Assembly: GCA_903970295.1 (NCBI GenBank)
Contig: CAJCHQ010000987.1
Location: forward strand, 1-8,670
Length of the DNA: 8,670 nt
Direction: 5' to 3'
Source: Bryobacterales bacterium
GTDB taxonomy: Bacteria > Cyanobacteriota > Vampirovibrionia > Obscuribacterales > Obscuribacteraceae
Part shown: positions 1 through 6,739 of the stretch, piece after piece
How the letters are laid out: the number at the start of each line of letters is the position of its first letter
How positions within the stretch are numbered: the stretch's first letter is position 1
Notes under the pieces: model-generated
Seen by the model: the letters and a program-made list of their open reading frames with translations, nothing else
Told to the model about the DNA's origin: nothing
The model's database searches: none
Made by a program: the position numbers and the translations under genes

Positions 1-539
1 CTTCCGATCTTGCCGACGGCTCGTCACCAATAGAAGAGTTAGAAAAACTCGAGGCCGCATTACGCTCGGGCTCATTAATCGCCATTGGTTCACGGGCAAA
101 ACCAGACGACAATCGCAAAGTCGAAGCATTGGCGCACCGCAAGTTTATCGGCAACTCATTCAATACAATCGTCAAAACCCTGGTGCTGGACGGCATTTAC
201 GACACCCAATGCGGGTTCAAATTATTCACTAAGAAATGCGCTCACGATATTTTCTCAGTCGCTGTCGAGAACGGTTTTGCATTTGACGTAGAAATTTTAT
301 TCATAGCTAAAAGTCGAGGGTATAAGACATCTGAGATAGCGATCAACTGGTCCAATGTCGAAGGCTCGAAAGTCAACGTCGTCGTCGACTCGATCAAAAT
401 GCTCGGCGAAGTTATGAGAATTTCACTCCGGTCGCGCACCGGTCAATACAAACAAAAAAAAATTGAATTTCCACAACAAAATCTGGCTGTGCATGCTGGC
501 TCCTCCAAAGAAGAGTGTTGCGAACATTCGCACCACTGA
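1..539 (+). CDS. GT2 glycosyltransferase, dolichyl-phosphate beta-glucosyltransferase (ALG5)-like, C-terminal part
   Basis: This is the C-terminal 178 codons of a gene that starts before the window; codons run from base 3. By family it would move a sugar from a nucleotide-sugar to a polyprenyl phosphate at the inner face of the cytoplasmic membrane. The visible part begins with the end of the acidic nucleotide-sugar/metal site (SDLADGSSPIEEL). It continues with IGSRAKPDDNRK, an RKFIGNSFNTIV segment, the strongly conserved DTQCGFKLF motif, FAFDVEILFIAKSRGY and a final W...EGSKV block, which is the usual ALG5/DPM-like order. The last ~30 residues after GSKV are polar and end in CCEHSHH, with no C-terminal membrane helices. 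TGA at 537-539 lies 9 bases before the next ATG, so the two are probably co-transcribed. Family assignment is firm; the sugar donor and lipid acceptor are inferred. Confidence 0.88.
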   Translation, partial: SDLADGSSPIEELEKLEAALRSGSLIAIGSRAKPDDNRKVEALAHRKFIGNSFNTIVKTLVLDGIYDTQCGFKLFTKKCAHDIFSVAVENGFAFDVEILFIAKSRGYKTSEIAINWSNVEGSKVNVVVDSIKMLGEVMRISLRSRTGQYKQKKIEFPQQNLAVHAGSSKEECCEHSHH

Positions 540-548
540 GGCAGCGTC

Positions 549-2288
549 ATGAGCGCTTCTGATTCCACTCCGGACGAGCAGCTGCCGACGGGAGCCGGCG
601 CAACTGCCCATGAAACGGCCAAAGCCAGTACTAGTGCCACTGCCTCTGGTGCCAATACGCTCAGTGCGACCGACCGACTGGTGGCTAAATTCTTACCAGA
701 TATTGGCGACATCATCTTTGTTTTGTTACTGGTAATCATGCTTGGTCTCAGACCGACCCTTATTTTTAGCGATGGCTCGACCGGATGGCATTTGTTCGAC
801 GGCATCAATATTTTGAAAGAACATACTGTCGGATTGAAAGAGTTGATTTCCTACAACTTCCTCGATCGGGAATGGGTCAGATACGAGTGGCTCTCAGACA
901 CAATCATGGCCTGGTTCTACAATCTTGGTGGCATCAAGCTTTTAGCTGTTGCGGTGAGCGCTTTTATCGCCTCGTTATTCCTGCTTTTGTACGAACGATG
1001 CCGGCGAGTTGAAGGCTGTCATTTCATACCGACTCTGGTTCTGGTCGTGCTAGGTGCCTTGACCTCATCGATTCACTGGCTGGCGCGGCCGCATTTATTT
1101 ACCTTTTTCGGTGTTTATATTTTCACGACCACCCTGGAAGATCGCTATCGCGGAAGGATTTCGGGACTGCGTTTCTTTTTGCCACTTCCTCTTTTTATGA
1201 TCATCTGGATGAACAGTCATCCAGCAGCATTTCCTGTAGGCTTGGGGTTGATCGGCATTTATTTTATCTGCACACTAATCGGTCTGGCAATTTTTGCCAA
1301 TCCAGAAAAACGGGCCGCCGATTTGCTCAAGGCTCGAGATTTTGTCATCGTCGGGCTTTTGACTTTAGCTGCTACTTTAATCAATCCGTACGGATTCAAA
1401 CTGTACTCATACACATATCAATATTTGAAGGGCAACGCTGTCATTCAAGCCACTCAAGAATACATGTCGCCGACATTTCATGGAGACTTTGCCGCCGCTT
1501 GTTTGGAAATAATGTTCGCGCTCTTGATCATCTCGCTAGCGATCAGCTCGAAGCGCTTGTCTCTGCCAAGATTGATCTGTTGCATTGCTTTTGGTCATTT
1601 AGCCTTGAGTGCGGTCAGGCACATGCCGCTGTTTGTGATTGTGGCAATCCCGGCGATCGCTCAATTATTTTCCAGTGTCAAACCACTGACTATGGTTGAC
1701 GCCGTCCAGTCGGCGGATTCTCGCTTGACACCAAGAGGATGGTGGCGCCTGGTTGTGGCGAAACTGAAGGAGGTCGGGGATGGGTTTAATGAAAATGAAG
1801 CACTGTGCCAGGCGCATTTAATTCCCGTCTTGACTGTCCTTGTTTTGGGAATAGCTGCGGTGTTCTGGCAAGGCAACCTCGGCGTGGCTCAGATTACTTC
1901 CGACTTTGACACCGAACTTCTGCCTGCAGCCACTCTAACTACGCTGGCTAAATTAGAAAAGTCCGGACTGAAATCCCAATCAGGCATGAATTACGATAAT
2001 TGGGGCGGCTACCTGCGCTTGAAAATGTATGACCCGGCTCAACCGGATTCATCCCGCGTTTTCATTGACGATCGAGCTGATTTCTACGGTGAGAATTTCT
2101 ACCAGGAGTACGCCGCTGTCAGCCAAACCATGCCTGGCTACGGAAAAGTACTGGATGATCGCAAAATCGACTGGCTTTTATTTCCAGCCAACAGTCGCGT
2201 TGTCGCAGACTTGAAAAACAATCCAGACTGGGAAGTTGCAGCATCCGATAAGACGTCTTGCTTGCTTGTGCGCAAGAAACCCATCTAA
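549..2288 (+). CDS. Polytopic GT-C-like membrane protein with C-terminal soluble domain
   Basis: 579 residues. The first ~45 are polar and Ala/Ser/Thr-rich, probably cytosolic. Hydrophobic segments follow at about 53-72, 128-148, 158-175, 181-194, 207-221, 227-250, 262-279, 313-333, 340-356, 358-375 and 422-440. A soluble domain covers about 450-579. Recognisable marks are DGSTGWH (75-81) after TM1, RYEWLSD (111-117), ARPHLF (179-184), NPYG (279-282), RHMPLF (357-362) and VFIDDRADFYG (504-514). The order is that of uncharacterised bacterial GT-C-fold proteins, in which an acidic residue in the first external loop is usually catalytic; D75 is the candidate here. GAGG at 538-541 sits 7 bases before the ATG. 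The preceding gene looks like a lipid-linked sugar synthase, so this protein may use its product on the outer side of the membrane. Its TAA overlaps the convergent cysNC stop. The membrane topology is clear; the glycosyltransferase role is inferred. Confidence 0.8.
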   Translation: MSASDSTPDEQLPTGAGATAHETAKASTSATASGANTLSATDRLVAKFLPDIGDIIFVLLLVIMLGLRPTLIFSDGSTGWHLFDGINILKEHTVGLKELISYNFLDREWVRYEWLSDTIMAWFYNLGGIKLLAVAVSAFIASLFLLLYERCRRVEGCHFIPTLVLVVLGALTSSIHWLARPHLFTFFGVYIFTTTLEDRYRGRISGLRFFLPLPLFMIIWMNSHPAAFPVGLGLIGIYFICTLIGLAIFANPEKRAADLLKARDFVIVGLLTLAATLINPYGFKLYSYTYQYLKGNAVIQATQEYMSPTFHGDFAAACLEIMFALLIISLAISSKRLSLPRLICCIAFGHLALSAVRHMPLFVIVAIPAIAQLFSSVKPLTMVDAVQSADSRLTPRGWWRLVVAKLKEVGDGFNENEALCQAHLIPVLTVLVLGIAAVFWQGNLGVAQITSDFDTELLPAATLTTLAKLEKSGLKSQSGMNYDNWGGYLRLKMYDPAQPDSSRVFIDDRADFYGENFYQEYAAVSQTMPGYGKVLDDRKIDWLLFPANSRVVADLKNNPDWEVAASDKTSCLLVRKKPI

Positions 2289-4159
2289 AGAGTCCGCCCA
2301 ATTGACCGATCGATAACGCCACGATCGCTCAAGAGTGCAAGCACTCGTTCGACTTCTTCGACCACGGATTGGCGAGATGTATCGAGCAACAAAGCTGGAT
2401 GTTTCGGCGCCTGGTATGGAGCAGCGACACCAGTGAAACTAGCGATTTCACCGTCTTTGGCTCGCTTGTATAAGCCCTTCGCATCTCTTCTTTGGCACTC
2501 TTCGATCGGGCAATAAATATAGAGTTCGATATAGTCGTCAGCTCCAATAATCTCTCGTGCCAAAGCCCTGTCCATGGCTTGCGGTGAAATACAAGAGACG
2601 ATCGCGATCAAGCCGGCTGACATGAATTGTTGTGCCAGATGCGCGATTCGGCGAATGTTCTCGGCGCGGCCGGCTGGCGTAAAATCAAGATCGCTCGATA
2701 GTCCATGGCGAATATTGTCACCGTCCAACATGACGGCATTGCATTGATGCTCCCAAAGCCGACGTTCTAATTCGGCAGCCAGAGTGGTTTTGCCGGCACC
2801 AGAAATGCCGGTCATCCACAAAACACAGCCACGATGACCGAATTTTTGTTCGCGCTGTTCGCGACTGACAAAATTCTTTTGCAGTTGCACGGGTGCATTA
2901 GTTTTGGCACTAGGAGAAAGAGTGGCGCAAACATCGGTGATGACACCGACAGCCACGGTCGAATAGGTCGAACAAAGGACAAAGCTCTTCAGGGCACCAC
3001 TCGACTCAAAAGCAACCGGCATCAAAGTTTCAACAGAACCTTCCAAAAACTCGCCCATGGCCGTCTGATTCTGATAATCGAAATCTGACTCAAGTGTGAA
3101 TTTGCAAAAGGTTTCAGCCGTGCCTATCTTCAAGAGATATTGTGTCTCTTCCGAAAATGGCTCATTCGAAATCCAAACTATGCGAGCACGGAAACGGGTG
3201 CCAAAATCTGGAACGTCATGCGCGAAAGAGACGACCTCTCCACGTTCGACAAAGATCTGATTGACGAGCGTGATCGCCAGCGAGTCGCCTGCTACAGCTA
3301 CAGCCGCATCTTGATCGGGAAATTTGACGATCGACTTGACCACCGAACTCTTGCCGGAGGGTGAGAAATAAACTGATTGACCAGGTTCGAGCCGACCGGA
3401 AATCACTGAGCCCGCGAAATACCTCTGGTCATCGAAACGGTATACATCTTGAAGCAACATGCGAAACGAGCTGGACTGGTTGGCGTCGAATTCGTCGGTG
3501 CCAGCGCCAGAAGCTGAGGCTATCGCAATTAATTCTCGGGCCAGGGGCTGACCATCGTACCAGAGCATATTCTCGCTTTGGCCCACGACATTGTCGCCGG
3601 CGAGTGCTGAAATGGGTACGAACTTACAGCACCGCATTTGATACTGCTCCATCATTTCTTGCATCTCATAGCGCAGGCGAAGGTAGTGTTGCTCGCTGTA
3701 CTTGATGCTGTCCATCTTGTTCAGAGCAACGATCGTTTCATTGACACCGAGTAGCGATAAAATTCGGCAATGGCGTCTCGTCTGCGACTTGATTCCCTCG
3801 ATTGCATCAACAATTAGAAGACCGACATCGGCAGCCGAGGCACCGGAAGCCATGCCTTTCAAAAATTCGACATGTCCTGGCGCGTCAATCAGAACCAACT
3901 TCACACCATCCAATTCGATTACAAATCTGGCCGTGTCAATACTAACGCCTTGCTCTTGTTCTTCTTTCAGAGCATCGAGCAAAAAGGCAGGTTCGAATTG
4001 GACTGATTTTTGCTTGCAGATTTCGCGCACCTTATCTACTTTGTCGGTGGCAATGCAGCCGGTTTCTAAAAGTATGCGACCAAGAAGTGTCGACTTGCCG
4101 TGATCGACATGACCGATGACGACGACATTGAGAACTTTTTGATCGACCAGACTGATCAC
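2285..4159 (-). CDS. cysNC: Bifunctional CysN/CysC: ATP sulfurylase GTPase subunit fused to APS kinase
   Basis: 624 residues. The N-terminal part (about 1-425) is a translation-factor-type GTPase: G1 GHVDHGKST (16-24), switch I EQGVSID (69-75), G3 DAPGH (92-96) and G4 NKMD (147-150), followed by two beta-barrel domains (about 230-420). The C-terminal part (about 440-624) is APS kinase: Walker A GISGAGKTT (451-459), LDGDNIRHGL (478-487), FTPAGRAENIRR (493-504), SCISP with the Ser that is phosphorylated in some CysC enzymes (522-526), KGLYKRA (561-567) and FTGVAAPYQAP (575-585). CysD plus the GTPase part would make APS from ATP and sulfate at the cost of GTP, and the kinase part would make PAPS, as in NodQ-type fusions. 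The start is GTG at 4157-4159, overlapping the cysD stop as GTGA, with AAGGGG 5 bases upstream (4165-4170). The G1 and G3 motifs are EF-1A-like rather than the usual CysN forms. The TAG stop overlaps the convergent gene's TAA. Confidence 0.95.
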   Translation of the reverse strand: MISLVDQKVLNVVVIGHVDHGKSTLLGRILLETGCIATDKVDKVREICKQKSVQFEPAFLLDALKEEQEQGVSIDTARFVIELDGVKLVLIDAPGHVEFLKGMASGASAADVGLLIVDAIEGIKSQTRRHCRILSLLGVNETIVALNKMDSIKYSEQHYLRLRYEMQEMMEQYQMRCCKFVPISALAGDNVVGQSENMLWYDGQPLARELIAIASASGAGTDEFDANQSSSFRMLLQDVYRFDDQRYFAGSVISGRLEPGQSVYFSPSGKSSVVKSIVKFPDQDAAVAVAGDSLAITLVNQIFVERGEVVSFAHDVPDFGTRFRARIVWISNEPFSEETQYLLKIGTAETFCKFTLESDFDYQNQTAMGEFLEGSVETLMPVAFESSGALKSFVLCSTYSTVAVGVITDVCATLSPSAKTNAPVQLQKNFVSREQREQKFGHRGCVLWMTGISGAGKTTLAAELERRLWEHQCNAVMLDGDNIRHGLSSDLDFTPAGRAENIRRIAHLAQQFMSAGLIAIVSCISPQAMDRALAREIIGADDYIELYIYCPIEECQRRDAKGLYKRAKDGEIASFTGVAAPYQAPKHPALLLDTSRQSVVEEVERVLALLSDRGVIDRSIGRTL

Positions 4160-4959
4160 ATATACCCCTTGCTGCGCAGCTGCTGCAGAGCATAGTGATC
4201 GACTCCATCTTGAGCCCGTCCGACCCGTTCGCTTTTGGGAATGGTTTCAAGTTCCGCAATTATTTCGGGCACCGAGCATGCCGACGATTCGATTGATTTC
4301 CTGCAGGGAGCGCAGCCCAGGGTGCGGTAGCGCCGACCTTCTCGGGCCAGGTAGAGTGGTAATACCTCCAGCTTTTCCTGTTCGATGTAATGCCAGACAT
4401 CCATTTCAGTCCATTGCAAAAGCGGGTGCACCCGCAAATGCACCGTTTCAGGAACATGCAAATTATAGTAACGCCAGACTTCGGCGGGCTGCTCCTTATA
4501 AATCCATGAACCGGAACCGGAACGCGGTGAAACGACTTTTTCTTTGGAGCGTGAACCTTCTTCATCGCCTCGAATGCCAACCAGAAGGGCCTGGATTTGA
4601 TGTTGACGAATCACTTCCAAGAGCGGCTCGGTTTTTAAAGCCTGGCAGCATGTCAGCCTGCCGAGTTCAGGATTCATACCACTCGCCAGTGCGGCCGAAT
4701 TCATGCCGACAATCAATTTGAGATTATGTCGTTTCACATAAGCGTCGCGCCATTCGATCATCTCGGGGATTTTGTAACTGGTATCGATATGCACGAGAGG
4801 GATAGGACATCTACCGATAAAGGCTTTGCGGACGAGGTGCAGTAAAACAGTCGAGTCTTTCCCCATAGACCAGAGAAGTGCGAGATTTTTGGTCTTGCGG
4901 TATGCTTCTCGAATCGTGAAAATGCTTTCATTTTCGAGCCGACTCAAATGCTTAGTCAT
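4156..4959 (-). CDS. cysD: Sulfate adenylyltransferase subunit 2 (CysD) with APS-reductase-like cysteines
   Basis: 267 residues, a PP-loop ATP pyrophosphatase of the PAPS-reductase family. It has HLSRLENESIFTIRE (4-18), the PP-loop SMGKDST (31-37), HIDTSYKIPEMIEWRD (58-72), KTEPLLEV (109-116), GIRGDEEGSRSKE (128-140), HPLLQWTEMDVWHYIE (178-193) and a C-terminal block RTLGCAPC...IESSA...PEII (212-234). These match CysD in order, and coupling to cysNC supports the role of forming APS from ATP and sulfate. It is shorter than E. coli CysD (about 300 residues), mainly by lacking an insertion before RTLGC. Unusually it carries C104-C105 and C216-x-x-C219, the [4Fe-4S] ligand arrangement of assimilatory APS reductases. 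It lacks their C-terminal ECGIH-type catalytic Cys, so it should not be called a reductase. The ATG at 4957-4959 has only a weak GGGA-type ribosome site about 7 bases upstream. Translation of cysNC is probably coupled to it. Confidence 0.93.
   Translation of the reverse strand: MTKHLSRLENESIFTIREAYRKTKNLALLWSMGKDSTVLLHLVRKAFIGRCPIPLVHIDTSYKIPEMIEWRDAYVKRHNLKLIVGMNSAALASGMNPELGRLTCCQALKTEPLLEVIRQHQIQALLVGIRGDEEGSRSKEKVVSPRSGSGSWIYKEQPAEVWRYYNLHVPETVHLRVHPLLQWTEMDVWHYIEQEKLEVLPLYLAREGRRYRTLGCAPCRKSIESSACSVPEIIAELETIPKSERVGRAQDGVDHYALQQLRSKGYM
4165..4170 (-). promoter_or_regulatory. Ribosome binding site deciding the GTG start of cysNC
   Basis: Read on the - strand, AAGGGG lies inside the last codons of cysD, 5 bases before the GTG at 4157-4159. 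It supports this GTG as the start. The GTG shares four bases (GTGA) with the cysD stop, a typical translational-coupling arrangement. Confidence 0.6.
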
Positions 4960-5029
4960 CAGTAGTCCCAGTTATGTCAGAGCGGGCTTAGCTAAGGATA
5001 TAGAAAAATACAGCCGTCGGTTTGAGACT

Positions 5030-5057
5030 GTTCTAATTCTTCCTGACAGTCGGTCAA
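5030..5057 (-). promoter_or_regulatory. Candidate sigma70-type promoter for cysD-cysNC
   Basis: On the - strand TTGACC (5057-5052) is followed after 16 bases by TAGAAC (5035-5030). The first matches the -35 consensus at 5 of 6 positions and the second matches the -10 consensus at 4 of 6. Transcription would start near 5023 and give a leader of about 65 bases. Found by eye only. Confidence 0.3.
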
Positions 5058-5244
5058 AACTTCACTTACGGTTTGTGCCTATTGATACCCGGTTGGGACG
5101 GGCGAACCAATTTGCTATTCCGAATTGATGCCACCGCCTGCAGTGCAGCTCGCCCAGCCGTTTTATTCATGTCGCGCGCTTGAGAGGGCACACGGTGCAC
5201 CTTACCAGCCGGGCAGCAACCTCGAATCGGGATAGTCAACGATT

Positions 5245-5253
5245 TGGTATGAT
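5245..5253 (+). promoter_or_regulatory. Candidate extended -10 promoter for the propeller gene
   Basis: TGGTATGAT fits an extended -10 element (TGn followed by TATGAT, 5 of 6 to TATAAT). No good -35 lies 16-18 bases upstream, which an extended -10 can tolerate. Transcription would begin near 5260, giving a leader of about 47 bases before the ATG at 5307. Confidence 0.3.
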
Positions 5254-5280
5254 GGCCCGGATTTATCGCCCAGCCAACAC

Positions 5281-5296
5281 CACCGCTACAACGGTG
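5281..5296 (+). promoter_or_regulatory. Small hairpin covering the ribosome site of the propeller gene
   Basis: CACCG (5281-5285), loop CTACAA, CGGTG (5292-5296) is a perfect 5-bp stem. Its 3' arm contains most of GGTGA (5293-5297), the only plausible ribosome site, 9 bases before the ATG. If it forms in the mRNA it would limit initiation. A 5-bp stem can also arise by chance. Confidence 0.25.
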
Positions 5297-5306
5297 AACA
5301 AGCCAT

Positions 5307-6725
5307 ATGCGCTTATTAGTCGCCTGTCCCTCCTGGATATTTGTTGTCGATTCCGTAACACACGAGATCGAGGTCGTCGAGCATGGGCGCGGCGAATACT
5401 ACGGCATCTCCTGGGACCGCATCGGCAATCTCTGCTTGAGCCATAGCGGACTCGACAATGACAACATGGTCAGCCTGGAAGACTATGTAAACTCAGAAGT
5501 CGGCAGGCTCAGCCTCGGTGCTCAAACACGAAACCACTGCCTGTCGACACCCCACCAGCTCGTCTGTCACGAAGAATTCGTCGTGGTCACCAATACCGGG
5601 CGAAACTGCCTGAGTGTTTTCAGACAAAAAGACTTGTTCTATTTCCAGAAGTGGCTCAACGACGAGCGATGGGACAGATTAGGTGCGAAAAACAAGGTTG
5701 GCCAGCACTTTAATTCGGTCACATTTTACGATGGTCGCTTGTTTGTGCTGGCTCATAATCTGGATCGTAATTCGTTTATTTTGGAATTGAGTTGGCCGGA
5801 TCTAGAACTGATTCGGCGAATCGAAACGACGGCACTCTGGGCGCACAATATCTGGCCGCGTGAAAACAACGAATTGATTGTCTGTAACAGCAAACAAGGA
5901 AGCTTGCTCGAGGTCAAAAGCAATGCCACTGTCTGGAGTGCCCAGAACGATCGAACGATCACTCGAGGATTAGCCTGTGCCAGAGGGCAAGCTTTCGTTG
6001 GTATTTCCAAGATATCCGGGCGGCACGAGCGAGGCACGTCCGATGGCGGCATAGCCGTTCTCAATTCCACCTCATTACGCCAAATCGATTATATAAAGTT
6101 GCCTCACAGCGGAGCCGTTCACGAAATACGAGTACTTGATGCTGCCGACTCGTGCCATCACGGCTTGCCTTTTAACGGTGAGATTCAAGGTTCGCCACAA
6201 AGTATGGCAGCCTATCGGCAAATGCAAACAGATTTGAGCAATCCGAATTTGCAAAAAAACTGGCTCACCCATTTCGGAGAAGTCGTGATCGAGCAAGAGA
6301 AAGGGCGGGTGGAACTAAAGAGCGCTGTCATGAATTTAGCTGTTTTCAATGTACAAGAATTCAAAAACAGTGCAATCACAGTCACTAATCCAGTCATGAT
6401 AGAAGGCGATGATAAACAAATTTCGGTTGTGTGTCGGCATCAAGGGCCGGACGAGCAAAATATGTATATGGCGACTATCTATCGCGAGAGCGAAGCACAT
6501 CTGTGGAAAAACGTGAGCGGCGTCTGGACACGGCTGTGCCAGAAGAATATAGAGTCTCCATTTTCGCAAATTTGTTTCAAGGCAGTTGACGATGCTCTCG
6601 AATTATATTTGGACCAGCAGCTGTGTCTGCGTGCGCGAGATCAGGATTTGCCCAACGCCGGCAAAGTGGGAATTAGAGGGACGAGTGGCACAGTGGATTC
6701 GTTCATCGTAGAATCCCTGAGCTAG
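5307..6725 (+). CDS. Six-bladed beta-propeller protein (TIGR03032/DUF4915-like) with C-terminal beta-sandwich domain
   Basis: 472 residues with no clear signal peptide or membrane helix. Residues 1-290 look like a propeller: inner-strand signatures recur every 40-52 residues, namely YYGIS (31-35), PHQLV (82-86), QHFNSV (133-138), AHNIW (179-183), TRGLA (219-223) and VHEIR (271-275), each followed by paired hydrophobic strands. A conserved-looking patch is VGIS...GRHERGTSDGGIAVL (231-252). Residues about 325-472 resemble a concanavalin-A-like lectin/glucanase sandwich, with alternating strands and a closing GKVGIRGTSGTVDSFIVESL. An in-frame stop at 5295-5297 limits the start; ATG 5307 has a weak GGTGA site. 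The first half recalls the TIGR03032/DUF4915 family, recalled from memory rather than searched. Function is unknown; binding a sugar or another small ligand is a guess from the folds. It is transcribed divergently from cysD and ends 14 bases from the convergent TSUP gene. Confidence 0.72.
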   Translation: MRLLVACPSWIFVVDSVTHEIEVVEHGRGEYYGISWDRIGNLCLSHSGLDNDNMVSLEDYVNSEVGRLSLGAQTRNHCLSTPHQLVCHEEFVVVTNTGRNCLSVFRQKDLFYFQKWLNDERWDRLGAKNKVGQHFNSVTFYDGRLFVLAHNLDRNSFILELSWPDLELIRRIETTALWAHNIWPRENNELIVCNSKQGSLLEVKSNATVWSAQNDRTITRGLACARGQAFVGISKISGRHERGTSDGGIAVLNSTSLRQIDYIKLPHSGAVHEIRVLDAADSCHHGLPFNGEIQGSPQSMAAYRQMQTDLSNPNLQKNWLTHFGEVVIEQEKGRVELKSAVMNLAVFNVQEFKNSAITVTNPVMIEGDDKQISVVCRHQGPDEQNMYMATIYRESEAHLWKNVSGVWTRLCQKNIESPFSQICFKAVDDALELYLDQQLCLRARDQDLPNAGKVGIRGTSGTVDSFIVESLS

Positions 6726-6739
6726 CGCCTGCACCACTA

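Larger units (their letters stand above)
4960..5306. other. Divergent intergenic region between cysD and the propeller gene
   Basis: 347 bases between two divergent starts, with no convincing gene. It should hold the promoters of both operons; candidates are listed separately. Short symmetrical elements include CTGCAGTGCAG at 5138-5148, the perfect 8-base palindrome GGTGCACC at 5194-5201 and a small hairpin at 5281-5296. I saw no tRNA, T-box or known riboswitch. An open frame runs through part of it (4826-5128, +) but lies largely antisense to cysD and looks spurious. Confidence 0.6.

Noticed and set aside
443..808. 121-aa open frame on the - strand
   Set aside because: It lies opposite the end of the GT2 gene and the start of the GT-C-like gene, both with clear family motifs; its Ala/Val-rich content is the mirror of the Ala/Ser-rich N-terminus.
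2834..4103. Several open frames of 74-133 codons on the + strand
   Set aside because: All lie antisense to cysNC, have Arg/Ser-rich compositions and no family motif; cysNC is certain.
4156..4959. Calling the CysD homologue a PAPS/APS reductase (CysH) because of its cysteines
   Set aside because: CysD-specific blocks (GDEEGSRSKE, QWTEMDVWHYIE, IESSA...PEII) and coupling to cysNC are decisive, and the C-terminal catalytic Cys of reductases is missing.
4826..5128. 100-aa + strand frame running from antisense cysD into the intergenic region
   Set aside because: Nearly half overlaps the 5' end of cysD, no ribosome site, basic composition typical of a shadow frame.
5180..5446. 88-aa + strand frame before the propeller gene
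   Set aside because: Overlaps the propeller start in another frame, is Arg-rich and shows no motif; the propeller pattern is far stronger.
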